This document shows, piece by piece, positions 21,271 to 31,483 of a stretch of 64,000 bases of DNA; positions within the stretch are counted from its first letter, which is position 1, and each line of letters begins with the position of its first letter. The position numbers were made by a program, and so were the translations under genes. The notes under the pieces are model-generated. The model saw only the letters and a list, made by a program, of their open reading frames with translations. It had not been told where the DNA came from and did not search any database. Source of the stretch: Simiduia sp. 21SJ11W-1 (GTDB lineage Bacteria > Pseudomonadota > Gammaproteobacteria > Pseudomonadales > Cellvibrionaceae); assembly GCF_024138675.1 (NCBI RefSeq), contig NZ_CP090959.1, forward strand, positions 744,001-808,000, written 5' to 3'.

Positions 21271-23613
21271 TTAGCGGTTTTCCAGGCGGTTGTAGTCGAG
21301 CAGCCCGAAAGTGTGCGGGTTTTGCTCGCCAAACAGCTGGTGCACTTGATCGCTCAGGGCCCAGAACCCCGGGTTATTGCGGCGCACGCCGTACTGGCTC
21401 ATCAACTTGCCGTAGGCCTGTTCGCCATCGAGTGCCTGTATGGCGTTGGCAAAGGCCGGGATTTGCGTGCTTTTAATGCGATAAAACGCATTGGGGTAAT
21501 AAGTGGCCACGCCCTGGGCCAGGGTCAGGGTATCTTCTTCAGGCAGCCGGTTGCGGTTTTCCAGCAGCAGGCTTGTGATATTGCGGTGGGCCTTGTTGAG
21601 AATCAGCGTTACCAGCACAGGTTTGAAGGGCGCGGGCTGCTCGATCAACAGCAGGCTTGTGTCGGGTAGCCACTGCAGGTGTTCGCCGGTTTGTTTTTGC
21701 AGCGCGGCCAGCGCCTTTTGGGTGGCACCTTCTAAACGCGGGTTGCCGAGCAGGTCGTATTCGAGGTTGCGCACGCCATCGAGGTGGCTTTTTAAGCGCT
21801 CCAGCAACTCCGATTTGTGGTCAGGCGTTTTGTAGCGAACCTGGGTTTGCCATACCTGATCCAGTTCCAGGGCCTTGAAGTAGGTCTCGGCGTCTTCATG
21901 GGCGCCGCGGTACCAAAAATCCAGCTCGCGCTTGGCGGTTTCGCTGGGTAGTAAGCCCAGAAAGTTTTGCTCGCCTTCCATGCGCAGGAAATCCATGTAG
22001 GTGCGCGTGAGTAACTGGTGGCCCACATTGCCATACACATCAAAGCCTGCCACCAGCAGGTAGTGAATGCGCTCGAGCAGCGGGTAGGTAATCACCCAGG
22101 CAGTTTTCGGGTGCTCGCCCACCAAGCCTTTGAGCACGGCCGAGCTGTCGAAGTGGCGCACCACTGTGAGGGCGGCGTTATCGTTGTGGCCGTCGCCCTG
22201 CCAGATCATTTCAAGGCTGGGGCCCTTGTAGGCCTGCAGGTTGTCTTTGATGAGTTGATTGCGCGCCTTTAAATATTGCCGCTGATGTTTGGCGTAGGTA
22301 ATCCAGCCAGTGGCGCCGGTGGTGCTGTCGCGCTCGGCAGGCATGTTGAGATTGTCGCTGTTGTTGGCCAGAAAGCCTGCGAAGTCGGCAATGTCGGGGT
22401 ATTCCGGGTCTACAAAAAACACCCAGAATTGATCGTTAATTACATTAAGCGCGGTTTGGCCGCGGCACACAGGGCCTTTAATAAAGCCCATAATCGTAAA
22501 TTGCGCCTCTTCCAGCATGAACCGGTAGCGGGCTTTAATGGGCAGTGCCTCAAAGGCCTTAAAGGGGTTGGCGGCAATTTCCGGGGCGTAGCCCGGCAAG
22601 GATTTCACGCTGAAATCGGCGTCGATAAACCATTGCTTCCAGCGCGCCAGGCGCGCGTCATCCAGCCGGTAGGGCAGGTGATTTTTGAGAACCAGGCTGT
22701 CTACATTGAGCTGCAGGCGGTAATACACACGCCCTGTGCCCGGGTCGTCAAATGGGCGGCGGCTGGCAATGTAGGCGATGGGTTCACCGGGCGGTGTGGC
22801 CGAGCGTACAAGCTTGAAAAACTGGCGGCTTTCACCGCCGTCAAAGTGGATGTTGGCCAGAAACAAGTGCTCGTAAATGTAGCGGCCCATTAGCCGGGCT
22901 TTGTTGCTGTTGCCGTTTAAAAAGGCCTCCCAGCGGGTTACTTCATCGTTGAAGTTGTGTCGGCTGGGGTCGGCCATGGGCGCGCCCTGCTCCAGCCAGG
23001 CGGCCAGGGTTTTGTGTTCGGCAGCTGAAATGGCCGGCAAGCCGTAGGGCATGCCGGCTAATGGAAAGCGTTGGGCGTAGGTGTCGAACTCATCGGCACT
23101 TGGGCAGCTTTGGTTGCGGTCTATGGTGAAGTCGAAGGTGTCGGGCAGCGGGCCCTCGGTGGGCATCTGGGTTTTTTGCTTGAGCGCCAGCATCTGGTAC
23201 ATCACGCTGCCCACCTGATTGGCGCTTTTTACCTGGGCGCGCTCGTTCAGTACCGGGAAGAAACCTTTGTCACGCCACTCGGCGGTTGTGTGGGCATCTT
23301 TGTGCAGGCGGGTGAGTTCGGCTGCCAGCAAGCGCGTGCCATCGTACACTTTGGTGCGGTTGGCGCCGCGCGCAAGGCCTGCGGCAGATTCGAGTTTCAG
23401 CTGGCAGGGCGCATCGTAACAGCCGTGGCACACAATACAGCGCTGCTCGAGTATCGGCTTTACCTCAGCCTGGAACACCTTTGCATCGGCTTCTGAAGGC
23501 GCGAGCCTGCGGGCCGGGTCACTTGGGCCATAGCGCTGGTCCAGCGGGCTTGCCAGCAATAAGCTGCAGCCGGTAACGAGGGCCAGCACCAAAGGGAACA
23601 GAAATTTAGGCAT
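21271..23613 (-). CDS. cti: Periplasmic fatty acid cis/trans isomerase
   Basis: The protein has 780 residues, the length of Pseudomonas Cti. It is a periplasmic c-type cytochrome-like enzyme that converts cis-unsaturated membrane fatty acids to trans without lipid turnover, giving rapid rigidification under solvent or heat stress. The N-terminus is a signal sequence (LFPLVLALVTGCSLLLAS). The heme motif is in RCIVCHGCYDAPCQ, and further typical blocks are ANIHFDGGESRQFFKLVRSATPPG and GPVCRGQTALNVINDQFW. The minus-strand 2OG oxygenase follows. Confidence 0.95.
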   Translation of the reverse strand: MPKFLFPLVLALVTGCSLLLASPLDQRYGPSDPARRLAPSEADAKVFQAEVKPILEQRCIVCHGCYDAPCQLKLESAAGLARGANRTKVYDGTRLLAAELTRLHKDAHTTAEWRDKGFFPVLNERAQVKSANQVGSVMYQMLALKQKTQMPTEGPLPDTFDFTIDRNQSCPSADEFDTYAQRFPLAGMPYGLPAISAAEHKTLAAWLEQGAPMADPSRHNFNDEVTRWEAFLNGNSNKARLMGRYIYEHLFLANIHFDGGESRQFFKLVRSATPPGEPIAYIASRRPFDDPGTGRVYYRLQLNVDSLVLKNHLPYRLDDARLARWKQWFIDADFSVKSLPGYAPEIAANPFKAFEALPIKARYRFMLEEAQFTIMGFIKGPVCRGQTALNVINDQFWVFFVDPEYPDIADFAGFLANNSDNLNMPAERDSTTGATGWITYAKHQRQYLKARNQLIKDNLQAYKGPSLEMIWQGDGHNDNAALTVVRHFDSSAVLKGLVGEHPKTAWVITYPLLERIHYLLVAGFDVYGNVGHQLLTRTYMDFLRMEGEQNFLGLLPSETAKRELDFWYRGAHEDAETYFKALELDQVWQTQVRYKTPDHKSELLERLKSHLDGVRNLEYDLLGNPRLEGATQKALAALQKQTGEHLQWLPDTSLLLIEQPAPFKPVLVTLILNKAHRNITSLLLENRNRLPEEDTLTLAQGVATYYPNAFYRIKSTQIPAFANAIQALDGEQAYGKLMSQYGVRRNNPGFWALSDQVHQLFGEQNPHTFGLLDYNRLENR

Positions 23614-23643
23614 CGCACTCTCGCTGCTTGAATAATCAGCGCG

Positions 23644-24237
23644 CTACTTGCGTTTGCCGATGACCCGCCAGCCGGCGTTGATCAGGGGCTTTTCGTCGCT
23701 GAGCAACTGCGCCACGTGGAATTGTTTTTTAATGTCTGAGGTAGTGTAAAACGCTTTTGGGTCTAATTGGGCTATAAGTTGGCACAAGGCGGGTACGCGT
23801 TTGCGGCTTTCAGAGATCAACAATATCTCTACATCTTTGCCATCGTCGAAGCGCGCGGCCAGCTCGATTACGGAGTAGTCGTGCGCACGCAGGGCCTCTG
23901 CCAGGCAGATATCGGGGTTATCGGTAACTACCCGCACCAGCTCCCGGCCCATGGCGAGCTTGGCTTCCAGTGTGATGCCTACATAGTTGCCGGCGGCAAA
24001 ACCGCCCGCGTAGGCGACGGCCAAATGCCATTGGTCCAGGTGGGTAATCACCTGGCTTGCGGCCACTATCCACAGCAGTACTTCAAAAAAGCCCACAAGT
24101 GCCGAAAGTGCGCGGTAGCCCCGAAAAACCATCAGGGTGCGCAGGGTGCCCAGGCTTACATCGGTAAGGCGCGCAAAGAAAATGGCTGCACACAGCAGCG
24201 CCGGGTGCTGGTGTAAAAACGCCAGCAGCTCGGTCAT
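23644..24237 (-). CDS. UPF0316/DUF2179 family membrane protein
   Basis: The protein has 197 residues. Three hydrophobic segments lie in the first 95 residues (around ALLCAAIFFARLTDVSLGTL, LVGFFEVLLWIVAASQV and LAVAYAGGFAAGNYVGI). A soluble DUF2179-like domain follows with VVTDNPDICLAEALRAHDYSVIELAARFDDGKDVEILLI. The DxSLGTLRTLMVFRG block is typical of UPF0316. Its function is unknown. Its ATG overlaps the trpC stop by one base (TAATG), so it is probably translated from the trp mRNA. That location may be positional convenience rather than a tryptophan role. Confidence 0.85.
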   Translation of the reverse strand: MTELLAFLHQHPALLCAAIFFARLTDVSLGTLRTLMVFRGYRALSALVGFFEVLLWIVAASQVITHLDQWHLAVAYAGGFAAGNYVGITLEAKLAMGRELVRVVTDNPDICLAEALRAHDYSVIELAARFDDGKDVEILLISESRKRVPALCQLIAQLDPKAFYTTSDIKKQFHVAQLLSDEKPLINAGWRVIGKRK

Positions 24238-25034
24238 TAGTTGAACATTTCCATCAAGCGGCGGCCTGGCTCTTCATCGCGCATGAACGCCTCACCCACC
24301 AGAAAGCTGTTCACATTGTGCCCGCGCATGATTTTCACATCGTCAATATTGTGAATGCCCGATTCACTCACCACAATGCGCGTCTCATCAATATGGGGCA
24401 GCAGTGCGAAGGTGGTTTCCAGGCTGGTTTCGAAGGTGTGCAGGTTGCGGTTGTTAATGCCGATTAACTTGTTGGGTAAATCCAGCGCCAGATCCAGCTC
24501 GGCGCGATCGTGCACTTCTACCAGCACATCCATGCCCAATTCGAGCGCGGTTTGGTTCAGGCTTACCAGTTGTTGTTTATCCAGCGCGGCCACAATCAGC
24601 AAGATGCAGTCTGCGCCAATGGCTCGGGCCTCTACCAGCTGGTAGTCGTCGATGATGAAATCTTTGCGAATCACGGGCAGGTTGCTGGCGGCGCGGGCCT
24701 GTTTGAGGTAGTCCTCATGGCCTTGAAAGAAATCGGCATCGGTCAGCACAGATAAACAGGCGGCACCGCCTTTGGTGTAGCTTTTGGCGATTTCCGTTGG
24801 GTCAAAGTTTTCCCGAATCACGCCTTTAGACGGCGAGGCCTTTTTAATTTCGGCAATAACCGCGGCTTCCTGATTGGCCAGCTTGCGCTCAATGCTGTTT
24901 ACAAAGCCACGGGGTGCACTTTGGTGCTTGGCCTCGTTCAGCAGCTGTTGGGTGCCAGCCTTGCGCGAGCGCTCGGCAATTTCTTCTTTCTTGCGCGCTA
25001 GAATGTTGCGCAGCACTGTGGGAGTTGCAGACAT
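24237..25034 (-). CDS. trpC: Indole-3-glycerol phosphate synthase
   Basis: The protein has 265 residues as a single-function TrpC, not fused to TrpF as in E. coli. It closes CdRP to indole-3-glycerol phosphate in tryptophan synthesis. The TIM barrel shows [11 protein letters not shown] (catalytic lysine), [20 protein letters not shown] and VSESGI. The ATG at 25034 gives the family N-terminus ([15 protein letters not shown]); the longer frame overlaps the end of trpD. The gene is 25 bases after trpD. Confidence 0.97.
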   Translation of the reverse strand: MSATPTVLRNILARKKEEIAERSRKAGTQQLLNEAKHQSAPRGFVNSIERKLANQEAAVIAEIKKASPSKGVIRENFDPTEIAKSYTKGGAACLSVLTDADFFQGHEDYLKQARAASNLPVIRKDFIIDDYQLVEARAIGADCILLIVAALDKQQLVSLNQTALELGMDVLVEVHDRAELDLALDLPNKLIGINNRNLHTFETSLETTFALLPHIDETRIVVSESGIHNIDDVKIMRGHNVNSFLVGEAFMRDEEPGRRLMEMFN

Positions 25035-25059
25035 AATAAAACCTGTATCACTGGGCGCG

Positions 25060-26097
25060 TTAGTTGGCGCGAAAGCACTCGGTAAACGCGGCGAGTTCCT
25101 GAATTTTTTCACGGGCAAGGCCTGAGCCAATGGCATCTTGTGCCATGGCAACGCCCTGGGCGATGGAGTCGGCCACGCCGCTCACATAAATGGCGGCACC
25201 GGCATTAAGGGCAATAATATCTGCAGCTTTTTTTGCAGCCGCTGTGTCTTGCTTGCCTAGGGCGTTCCTAATCAGCGCCAGAGATTCGGCCGCAGTAGCC
25301 ACACTCAAGCCCTCAAGGGTTTGGGTTTCAATGTTGAAATCCGCCGGTGTGATGCGGTACTCGCGAATCTCACCATTGTTGAGTTCGGCCACAAAGGTGT
25401 GCCCGCTGAGTGTGATTTCATCCAGGCCGTCTTCGGCGTGAACCACCAGCACGTGTTCTGAACCCAGCCGCCCCAATACCTCGGCCATAGGCCTGCATAA
25501 ATCGCGGTTGAATACGCCAATCACCTGGCGCTTCACCAGCGCCGGGTTGGTCATGGGGCCCAGCATGTTAAAAATGGTGCGCATGCCCATGTCGCGGCGC
25601 GGGCCTATGGCGTGTTTCATGGCGCTGTGGTGGGAGGGCGCAAACATAAAACCTACGCCAAGTGTATCTATGCACTTTTTTACCTGCTCGGCATTTAATG
25701 CCAAGTTTACACCTGCGGCTTCCAGTACATCGGCGCTGCCGGTGGAAGACGAAACCGAGCGGTTGCCGTGTTTGGCTACGCGCACGCCGCTGGCGGCGGC
25801 CACAAACGCGCTGGCTGTGGATACGTTAAACAGGTTGGCGCCGTCGCCGCCGGTACCACAGGTATCCACCAAATGGGTTTGATCGATGTGTACGTGGGTG
25901 GCGAGCTCGCGCATTACGCTGGCGGCGCCGGTAATTTCATCCACGCTTTCGCCTTTCATGCGCAGGCCCATCAGCAGTGCGCCAATTTGTGCCGCTGTGG
26001 CATCACCGGTCATTACCGTGCGCATCACGCTGGTCATCTCGGCCTGGCTTAGGGATTGGCCGGCGGCGATCTGCTGCAGGGCTGATTTGATATCCAT
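25060..26097 (-). CDS. trpD: Anthranilate phosphoribosyltransferase
   Basis: The protein has 345 residues, a stand-alone TrpD. It joins anthranilate to PRPP. The PRPP-binding [17 protein letters not shown], the [19 protein letters not shown] block and the [19 protein letters not shown] block are all present. It follows trpG by 2 bases and precedes trpC by 25, the trpGDC order typical of pseudomonads, where the amidotransferase and transferase are separate proteins. Confidence 0.98.
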   Translation of the reverse strand: MDIKSALQQIAAGQSLSQAEMTSVMRTVMTGDATAAQIGALLMGLRMKGESVDEITGAASVMRELATHVHIDQTHLVDTCGTGGDGANLFNVSTASAFVAAASGVRVAKHGNRSVSSSTGSADVLEAAGVNLALNAEQVKKCIDTLGVGFMFAPSHHSAMKHAIGPRRDMGMRTIFNMLGPMTNPALVKRQVIGVFNRDLCRPMAEVLGRLGSEHVLVVHAEDGLDEITLSGHTFVAELNNGEIREYRITPADFNIETQTLEGLSVATAAESLALIRNALGKQDTAAAKKAADIIALNAGAAIYVSGVADSIAQGVAMAQDAIGSGLAREKIQELAAFTECFRAN

Positions 26098-26099
26098 GA

Positions 26100-26687
26100 C
26101 TAGCCTCCTTGCGATTGCAAAAAGTTATCGAGCAGCTCGTGGCCTTGCTCTGATAAAATTGATTCAGGGTGAAATTGCACGCCTTCCACGTTTAAGGTTT
26201 TGTGGCGCACGCCCATGATTTCATCCATGCGTCCGTCTTGGTGTTGGGTCCAGGCGGTGATTTCCAAACACTCGGGCAGGCTGTCTTTGTCGATTACCAG
26301 CGAGTGATAGCGGGTGCATACCAGCGGGTTTTTCAAACCTTTAAATACGCCGGTGTTGTTGTGATAAATGGGCGAGGTTTTGCCGTGCATCACTTCCCGT
26401 GCGCGCACCACCTGCCCACCAAATACCTGGCCGATGGACTGGTGCCCCAGGCAGATACCGAGAACCGGCAACTTGCCTGCGTAGGTGCGAATAGCGTCTA
26501 CGGAAATGCCCGCTTCGTTGGGCGTGCAGGGGCCGGGCGAGATCACCAGTCGCTCGGGTGCCAGTTGGTCGATATCTGCAACGGTAATTTCGTCATTGCG
26601 TACAACTTTTACCTCGGCCTTGAGCTCGGCCAGGTATTGCACCACGTTGTAGGTAAAGGAGTCGTAATTGTCGATCATCAAAAGCAT
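26100..26687 (-). CDS. trpG: Anthranilate synthase glutamine amidotransferase component
   Basis: The protein has 195 residues. It is a class I glutamine amidotransferase supplying ammonia to TrpE, and it can also serve PabB in some bacteria. The catalytic cysteine is in [12 protein letters not shown], and the His-Glu pair is in [13 protein letters not shown]. The N-terminus is [18 protein letters not shown]. It lies 15 bases downstream of trpE and 2 bases upstream of trpD. Confidence 0.97.
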   Translation of the reverse strand: MLLMIDNYDSFTYNVVQYLAELKAEVKVVRNDEITVADIDQLAPERLVISPGPCTPNEAGISVDAIRTYAGKLPVLGICLGHQSIGQVFGGQVVRAREVMHGKTSPIYHNNTGVFKGLKNPLVCTRYHSLVIDKDSLPECLEITAWTQHQDGRMDEIMGVRHKTLNVEGVQFHPESILSEQGHELLDNFLQSQGG

Positions 26688-26702
26688 TGTTTTCTCCTTA
26701 CC

Positions 26703-28169
26703 TCATAAAACCATATCAACGGCGCGGAACATGGCGCGGGCCTTGTTCATGGTTTCTTTCCACTCAAGTGCCGGTTGTGAATCGGCCACTACACCGGCGC
26801 CGGCCTGAATGTAGAGGGTGCCGTTTTTAATCACTGCAGTGCGAATGGCAATGGCGGTATCCATGGCGCCGTTCCATGCCAGGTAGCCGATGGCACCGCC
26901 ATAAATGCCGCGCTTTTCGTTTTCGAGCTCGTCGATAATTTCCATGGCGCGAATTTTCGGTGCGCCAGACAGGGTGCCTGCGGGCAGGGCGGCGCGCAGT
27001 ACGTCCATGGCGGTGAGGTTGGGTTTTACTTTGCCGGTAACGTTGCTGGTGATGTGCATCACGTGGCTGTAGCGCTCTACCACCATTTTATCGGTGAGTT
27101 TGACGGTGCCGGTTTCGGCCACGCGGCCTACATCGTTGCGGCCAAGGTCGATGAGCATCAAGTGCTCGGCAATTTCTTTCGGATCGTTAACCAGATCTTG
27201 TTCAAGCGCGCGGTCTTCCGCTTCGGTGTGGCCGCGGCGGCGGGTGCCGGCAATGGGCCGCACGGTTACTTCGCCGTGCTCAAAGCGTGCAAGAATTTCA
27301 GGGCTTGAGCCCACCACCTGATGGTCACCCAAATCCAAAAAGTACATGTAGGGCGAGGGGTTCAGGCAGCGCAGCGCACGGTAGAGGTTCAGTGGCTCGG
27401 CATCGAAGGGAATCGACAACCGCTGGGAAACCACCACCTGCATGGTATCGCCTGCGAGCACGTAATCTTTGATTTTTTGAACGGCGCTGTGGAAGTTGGC
27501 CTCGCCAAAGCTTGAGGTGAACTCGGCCTCGCGCGCGGCTTCGCCCTTCAAGCGCATGGGTGCCGTGGCCGGTGCGGCCTCGGCGAGCTTTTGTTCCAGC
27601 GCATCCAGCCGACTTTGGGCTTGTTGGTAGGCATCACTGGTGTCGGCATCGGCGTGCACAATTAAAATGAGCTTGCCGGCCAGATTGTCGAATACCAGCA
27701 ACTCATCAGACACCATCAGCAAAATATCGGGTGTGCCAATCACATCCTGGGGTTGGCTGGCCTTGAGCTTGGGCTCTACATAGCGCACGCAATCGTAGCC
27801 AAAGTAGCCCACCAGGCCGCCGTTAAAGCGCGGCAAGCCCTCAAGCTCCGGGGCGCGAAAGCGGCCTTTGAATTCGTCTACAAAGTCGAGCGGATCGGCC
27901 GAGCTGTGCGCTTCTACAACTTCGCCATCAAGCTCTACCTGAATCTGGTCGCCGTGCACGCGCAGCACCTGGCGTGCCGGCAGGCCGATAATGGAATAGC
28001 GGCCCCACTTTTCGCCGCCCTGTACCGATTCCAGCAGGTAGGAATAGGGGCCTTTGGCAAATTTCAGGTAGCTTGAGAGGGGGGTGTCTAAATCGGCCAG
28101 CAATTCGCGCGTGAGCGGGATGCGGTTATAGCCTTGCAGGCAAAGTTGGGCAAAAAGTTCCGGGGTCAT
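26703..28169 (-). CDS. trpE: Anthranilate synthase component I
   Basis: The protein has 488 residues from an ATG at 28169. TrpE converts chorismate to anthranilate with ammonia from TrpG. The tryptophan feedback-site motif LLES is present in [14 protein letters not shown]. The chorismate-binding domain has [32 protein letters not shown] and [16 protein letters not shown]. The frame reaches 28226 upstream, but the added residues do not look like TrpE. I found no tryptophan-rich leader peptide in the 309 bases upstream. It heads the trpEGDC run. Confidence 0.97.
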   Translation of the reverse strand: MTPELFAQLCLQGYNRIPLTRELLADLDTPLSSYLKFAKGPYSYLLESVQGGEKWGRYSIIGLPARQVLRVHGDQIQVELDGEVVEAHSSADPLDFVDEFKGRFRAPELEGLPRFNGGLVGYFGYDCVRYVEPKLKASQPQDVIGTPDILLMVSDELLVFDNLAGKLILIVHADADTSDAYQQAQSRLDALEQKLAEAAPATAPMRLKGEAAREAEFTSSFGEANFHSAVQKIKDYVLAGDTMQVVVSQRLSIPFDAEPLNLYRALRCLNPSPYMYFLDLGDHQVVGSSPEILARFEHGEVTVRPIAGTRRRGHTEAEDRALEQDLVNDPKEIAEHLMLIDLGRNDVGRVAETGTVKLTDKMVVERYSHVMHITSNVTGKVKPNLTAMDVLRAALPAGTLSGAPKIRAMEIIDELENEKRGIYGGAIGYLAWNGAMDTAIAIRTAVIKNGTLYIQAGAGVVADSQPALEWKETMNKARAMFRAVDMVL

Positions 28170-28478
28170 GGGCGATCCTGATGAGCGTTTGTGTAAGCAA
28201 TCGTTGGTACAGGCGTGCGCGGGCACACCCGTGGGCTGAAGGGATAATCAGCCACGCCATCGCAGGCTGCGGGCCCGGCGGGAATGTTCCAACAACTTGT
28301 CCAACGGCACAGGGTGCTCCGGATTTCGGGTTATTTTGTGGGGCGCTAGTGTACTGAAAAGCACAGGCCTTGCCTACCTGTGGCCCAAACACGGTAAATA
28401 TGCCGGTTCACGCATACCATTAGCGAGGGCTTTGGCCGATAATTGCGTACACCTTGATTTGGATGGGAAGACTCGTAA
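28170..28478. other. Divergent intergenic region, trpE / symporter fusion
   Basis: These 309 bases hold no convincing gene. They must contain the trpE promoter on the minus strand and the symporter promoter on the plus strand. On the plus strand GATAAT at 28438-28443 is a possible -10 without a good -35. On the minus strand no short ORF with paired Trp codons is present, so classical peptide attenuation is not supported. Confidence 0.6.
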
Positions 28479-30635
28479 ATGTCGCTTTCAAGCAAAATTG
28501 TTGCAGGTTTGCTGGCTGGATTGGTAGCGGGGCTATGTTTTGGCGCGCGTATGACAAGCCTCGACATCATTGGCGAAATCTTCCTGGGCCTGCTGCAAAT
28601 GACGGTGTTGCCCTACATTCTGGTGTCTTTGGTGTCGGCGGTGGGCGCGCTCAGGCGCAACCAGGCCCAGGCGCTGGCGCGCTTCGGGGCCATTGTGCTG
28701 GCGCTGCTTTGGGGGGTAACGCTGGTATTGATTGCCATTGCGAGCCTGTCTTTTCCGCAGTGGGAATCTGCGTCTTACTTCAGCCCGGCGCTGCTTGAGC
28801 CCGCCCAGCGCTTCGATTTTATCGGCAGTTTTTTACCCTCGAACATTTTTCACGCTCTCGGCACCGGCGCCATTCCCGCCGTAGTGGTTTTTGCGTTGTT
28901 GCTTGGGGTGGCCTTATTGCGGTTGGGCCAAAAAGATGAATTTTTGAAAGTGGTAAATGCCCTGCAAGAGGCCATTGGTGAAATGGCTGCACTGGTGATG
29001 AAAACCGCACCGCTCGGTGTGTTTGCCATTACGGCAAGTGCCGCCGGCACCCTGAATGTAGACGCGCTCAAGGGGCTGTATGTGTACCTGGTAACGCTCA
29101 CGTTGCTATGCGTGGTGCTCACCTTCTGGGTGTTCCCGATGCTTGTGAAAACCCTTACCAAGTTTCGCTACAGCGAAGTGCTGGATGTCAGCAAAGATGC
29201 GCTCATTACCGCTTTTGCCACCGGCAACCTGTTTATTGTGCTCCCCATCATTGCCGAAAACACCCGCAAACTTTTCTTGCGCTCTTACGAAACCAATTCG
29301 CCGCAATCCAATCTGGTGGAGGTGGTAGTGCCTGCCTCTTTTTCGCTGCCGGTTGCAGGCAAGTTAATGGCGTTATTGTTTGTGTTGTTTGCCGGCTGGT
29401 TCAGTGGCGAGCCCATTGCGTTGGTAGATTACCCCGAGCTTTTGGTAAGCGGGGTGGTTAATTTATTTGGCTCAAGCCTGGCTGCCGTGCCCGCGCTATT
29501 GCATGCCCACAAAATTCCGGCCGAGGTGTTCGAGTTATTTTTGATTACTGAAAACATCATTTCCAACAGGCTGGGCGCGATGACCTCGGTGATGTTTGTG
29601 GTGGTGATGGCAATTCTCGTGGCCACCGGCGCAGACAGAAAGTGGCGCTGGCACACCTTTGCGGTGGTGCGCTTTGCGGTAGTGGGCCTGGTGGTGATTA
29701 CCGCCATGTCTTATTCGCTGCGCTACCTTTATAAAGCCGTGGGCAACGAGTACACCGCCTACGATGAGTTTATCGCCCGCGAGCTGCTGCTGCCTGCCGC
29801 CCCTTCGCGCAACTTGATGCAAGTGCCAGAGCAGCGCGCCCAAGAGCCTTACGGCAATACGCTAGATCGCATTGCAAAACGCGGCACGTTACGCGTTGGC
29901 TATTATCGCGACTGGCTGCCCTATGCGTTTCACAATAAGCAGGGCCAACTTGTGGGGCTGGATGTAGAGCTGTGGCACCAGCTGGCGCGCGATTTGGGTG
30001 TGCGGGTTGAGTTTGTGCGTGTGTACCGCCGCGAGGTAAAACAGCTGTTAGATGCCCGCTACCTGGATATGGCCGCCGGTGTTGCCATGTCGCCTGCCGC
30101 TATCGCCCGCTACACATTGGCCGCGCCACACTTTAATGAAAATCTTGCGCTGCTGGTGCGTAAAGACAAGCGCACAGAGCTGCGCGAGTGGCAGGAAATT
30201 GGCAGTAACCAGCGCTGGCATTTGGGCGTGCCCAATGCCTACTACCTAACCAGCTCATTGCGCAACGCGCTGCCCAACTGGCAGGTTGAAGAAATTGCCT
30301 CGCCGCGCAGCTTTGTGCGGGGTGAAAAGCCGGAACTCGATGCCATTATTTTCGGCGCCGCCGGCGCTTCTGCCTGGACACTCTTATACCCCGAATACGG
30401 GGTGGTTGTGCCGCAACCCACCTTGCCACCAGTGCCTATGGCAATGCCTGTGGCAACCAATGACCTGGACTTCGTGTTGTTCATGCGCCAGTGGCTGGAA
30501 ATCCGCCGCAACGATGGCACCATCGAAAAGCTTACCAACTACTGGATTCGCGGCCAGCGCCCGGAAGGTGCCCAGCACCGGTGGAACCTCTGGGACGACT
30601 GGGTGATGAAAAGCCCTGAACCGGTTCAGGACTAG
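28479..30635 (+). CDS. Sodium/dicarboxylate-type symporter fused to a periplasmic solute-binding domain
   Basis: The protein has 718 residues. Residues about 1-420 are a hydrophobic DAACS/SDF-type transporter, with FLGLLQMTVLPYILVSLVSA, MKTAPLGVFAI and a hairpin-like FATGNLFIVLPIIAENTRK. The canonical NMDGT motif of glutamate/aspartate carriers is absent; the equivalent area reads PASFSLPVAGKLMALLFV. After the last helix (near FAVVRFAVVGLVVITAMSY) residues about 460-690 form an extracytoplasmic SBP_bac_3 domain: GTLRVGYYRDWLPYAF, GLDVELWHQLARDLGV, and DFVLFMRQWLEIRR near its end. The substrate is unknown. It interrupts the usual gph-trpE neighbourhood. Confidence 0.9.
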   Translation: MSLSSKIVAGLLAGLVAGLCFGARMTSLDIIGEIFLGLLQMTVLPYILVSLVSAVGALRRNQAQALARFGAIVLALLWGVTLVLIAIASLSFPQWESASYFSPALLEPAQRFDFIGSFLPSNIFHALGTGAIPAVVVFALLLGVALLRLGQKDEFLKVVNALQEAIGEMAALVMKTAPLGVFAITASAAGTLNVDALKGLYVYLVTLTLLCVVLTFWVFPMLVKTLTKFRYSEVLDVSKDALITAFATGNLFIVLPIIAENTRKLFLRSYETNSPQSNLVEVVVPASFSLPVAGKLMALLFVLFAGWFSGEPIALVDYPELLVSGVVNLFGSSLAAVPALLHAHKIPAEVFELFLITENIISNRLGAMTSVMFVVVMAILVATGADRKWRWHTFAVVRFAVVGLVVITAMSYSLRYLYKAVGNEYTAYDEFIARELLLPAAPSRNLMQVPEQRAQEPYGNTLDRIAKRGTLRVGYYRDWLPYAFHNKQGQLVGLDVELWHQLARDLGVRVEFVRVYRREVKQLLDARYLDMAAGVAMSPAAIARYTLAAPHFNENLALLVRKDKRTELREWQEIGSNQRWHLGVPNAYYLTSSLRNALPNWQVEEIASPRSFVRGEKPELDAIIFGAAGASAWTLLYPEYGVVVPQPTLPPVPMAMPVATNDLDFVLFMRQWLEIRRNDGTIEKLTNYWIRGQRPEGAQHRWNLWDDWVMKSPEPVQD

Positions 30636-30664
30636 TTGGCATTTGCTTGGCGTATTGTAGGGGC

Positions 30665-30707
30665 TTGATTGCTATCGGCGGCCCCAAAGGCCGCCGCATC
30701 TAATCAA
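30665..30707. repeat. Extended inverted repeat between convergent symporter and gph
   Basis: CGGCGGCC (30676-30683) and GGCCGCCG (30689-30696) flank CCAAA. After symmetric 5-base interior loops, TTGATT (30665-30670) pairs with AATCAA (30702-30707). No T tract follows on either strand. Its place between two converging genes suggests a bidirectional 3' end structure. Confidence 0.55.
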
Positions 30708-30722
30708 TACCCGTAGCAGCTG

Positions 30723-31397
30723 TTATTGAAATAATTTTCGCAAATCATCCACCAGCGCATCCGGGTTGAGTGTGGCAACAGGCGCGCCCCTGTCGTAACC
30801 GTAACTCACCGCTGCTACCGGCACCTGGGCTGCACGCGCAGCGCCAATATCGGCGGCAGAATCACCCACCATGAGCGTGTGGGCAGCGCCAATGTTGGCC
30901 TCTTTCATGGCTTCCAAAAGCATATCGGGCGCGGGCTTTTTATTGGCCACACACTCGCCACCGAACATTGAATCAAAATAGTGGGCAATGCCCAGATGCT
31001 CAACAATCGGGCGGGCAAACTGCACGGGCTTATTGGTAACCAGCGCCATGGAAATGTTTGACTGTTGCAGGAATGCCAGAAATTCCTTGGCGCCAGGGTA
31101 AAGGGAGGTGTTGCGCGTGCAGCACAGGGTGTATGCCGCGCGCCACAAGGTCATTGCTTGCGCGTGCATGCTTTGTTCAAGGCCTGCGTGTTCCAGTGCA
31201 CGGGCAACCAGTGTGGCTGCGCCGTTGCCTACCCAATTGCGTACCCGGGCTACTCCGGCTTCGGGTTGGCCTAAGGATTTCAGCATGGTGTCTGTGGCTG
31301 TGGCGATGTCCGGCACCGAGTCTATGAGTGTGCCGTCTAGATCAAACAACACAAGCTGTGGCGGCTTGCCATTGAAAAGTTGTTCAAGGGTGCTCAT
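30723..31397 (-). CDS. gph: Phosphoglycolate phosphatase (HAD family)
   Basis: The protein has 224 residues. It is a HAD hydrolase with the nucleophile motif LFDLDGTLIDSVPDIA, motif II ALVTNKPVQFA, and motif III/IV KPAPDMLLEAM...MVGDSAADIGAARAA. Gph removes 2-phosphoglycolate formed during repair of oxidised DNA ends. The specific substrate is inferred from its position downstream of rpe, the standard gph place. The ATG at 31397 has AAGG upstream and is preferred over the longer frame to 31439. Confidence 0.92.
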   Translation of the reverse strand: MSTLEQLFNGKPPQLVLFDLDGTLIDSVPDIATATDTMLKSLGQPEAGVARVRNWVGNGAATLVARALEHAGLEQSMHAQAMTLWRAAYTLCCTRNTSLYPGAKEFLAFLQQSNISMALVTNKPVQFARPIVEHLGIAHYFDSMFGGECVANKKPAPDMLLEAMKEANIGAAHTLMVGDSAADIGAARAAQVPVAAVSYGYDRGAPVATLNPDALVDDLRKLFQ

Positions 31398-31428
31398 CGG
31401 TGCCTTATGAATTTTAGGGGTTGTATAT

Positions 31429-31458
31429 ACGCCTGCCACTTCAAGTGGCTGAAGGCGT
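31429..31458 (-). other. Hairpin in the rpe-gph intergenic region
   Basis: On the minus strand GCCACTT pairs with AAGTGGC, and outside it ACGCCT pairs with AGGCGT with a three-base TCA bulge on one arm. The structure lies in the 86 bases between the rpe stop and the gph start. No T tract follows, so it is more likely an mRNA processing or stability element than a terminator. Confidence 0.4.
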
Positions 31459-31483
31459 GCGCCCGCGGGTTAACCTTTTCTGC

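Noticed and set aside
28170-28392. Possible trp leader peptide upstream of trpE
   Set aside because: The only upstream short frames contain at most one Trp codon and no terminator/antiterminator pair was visible.
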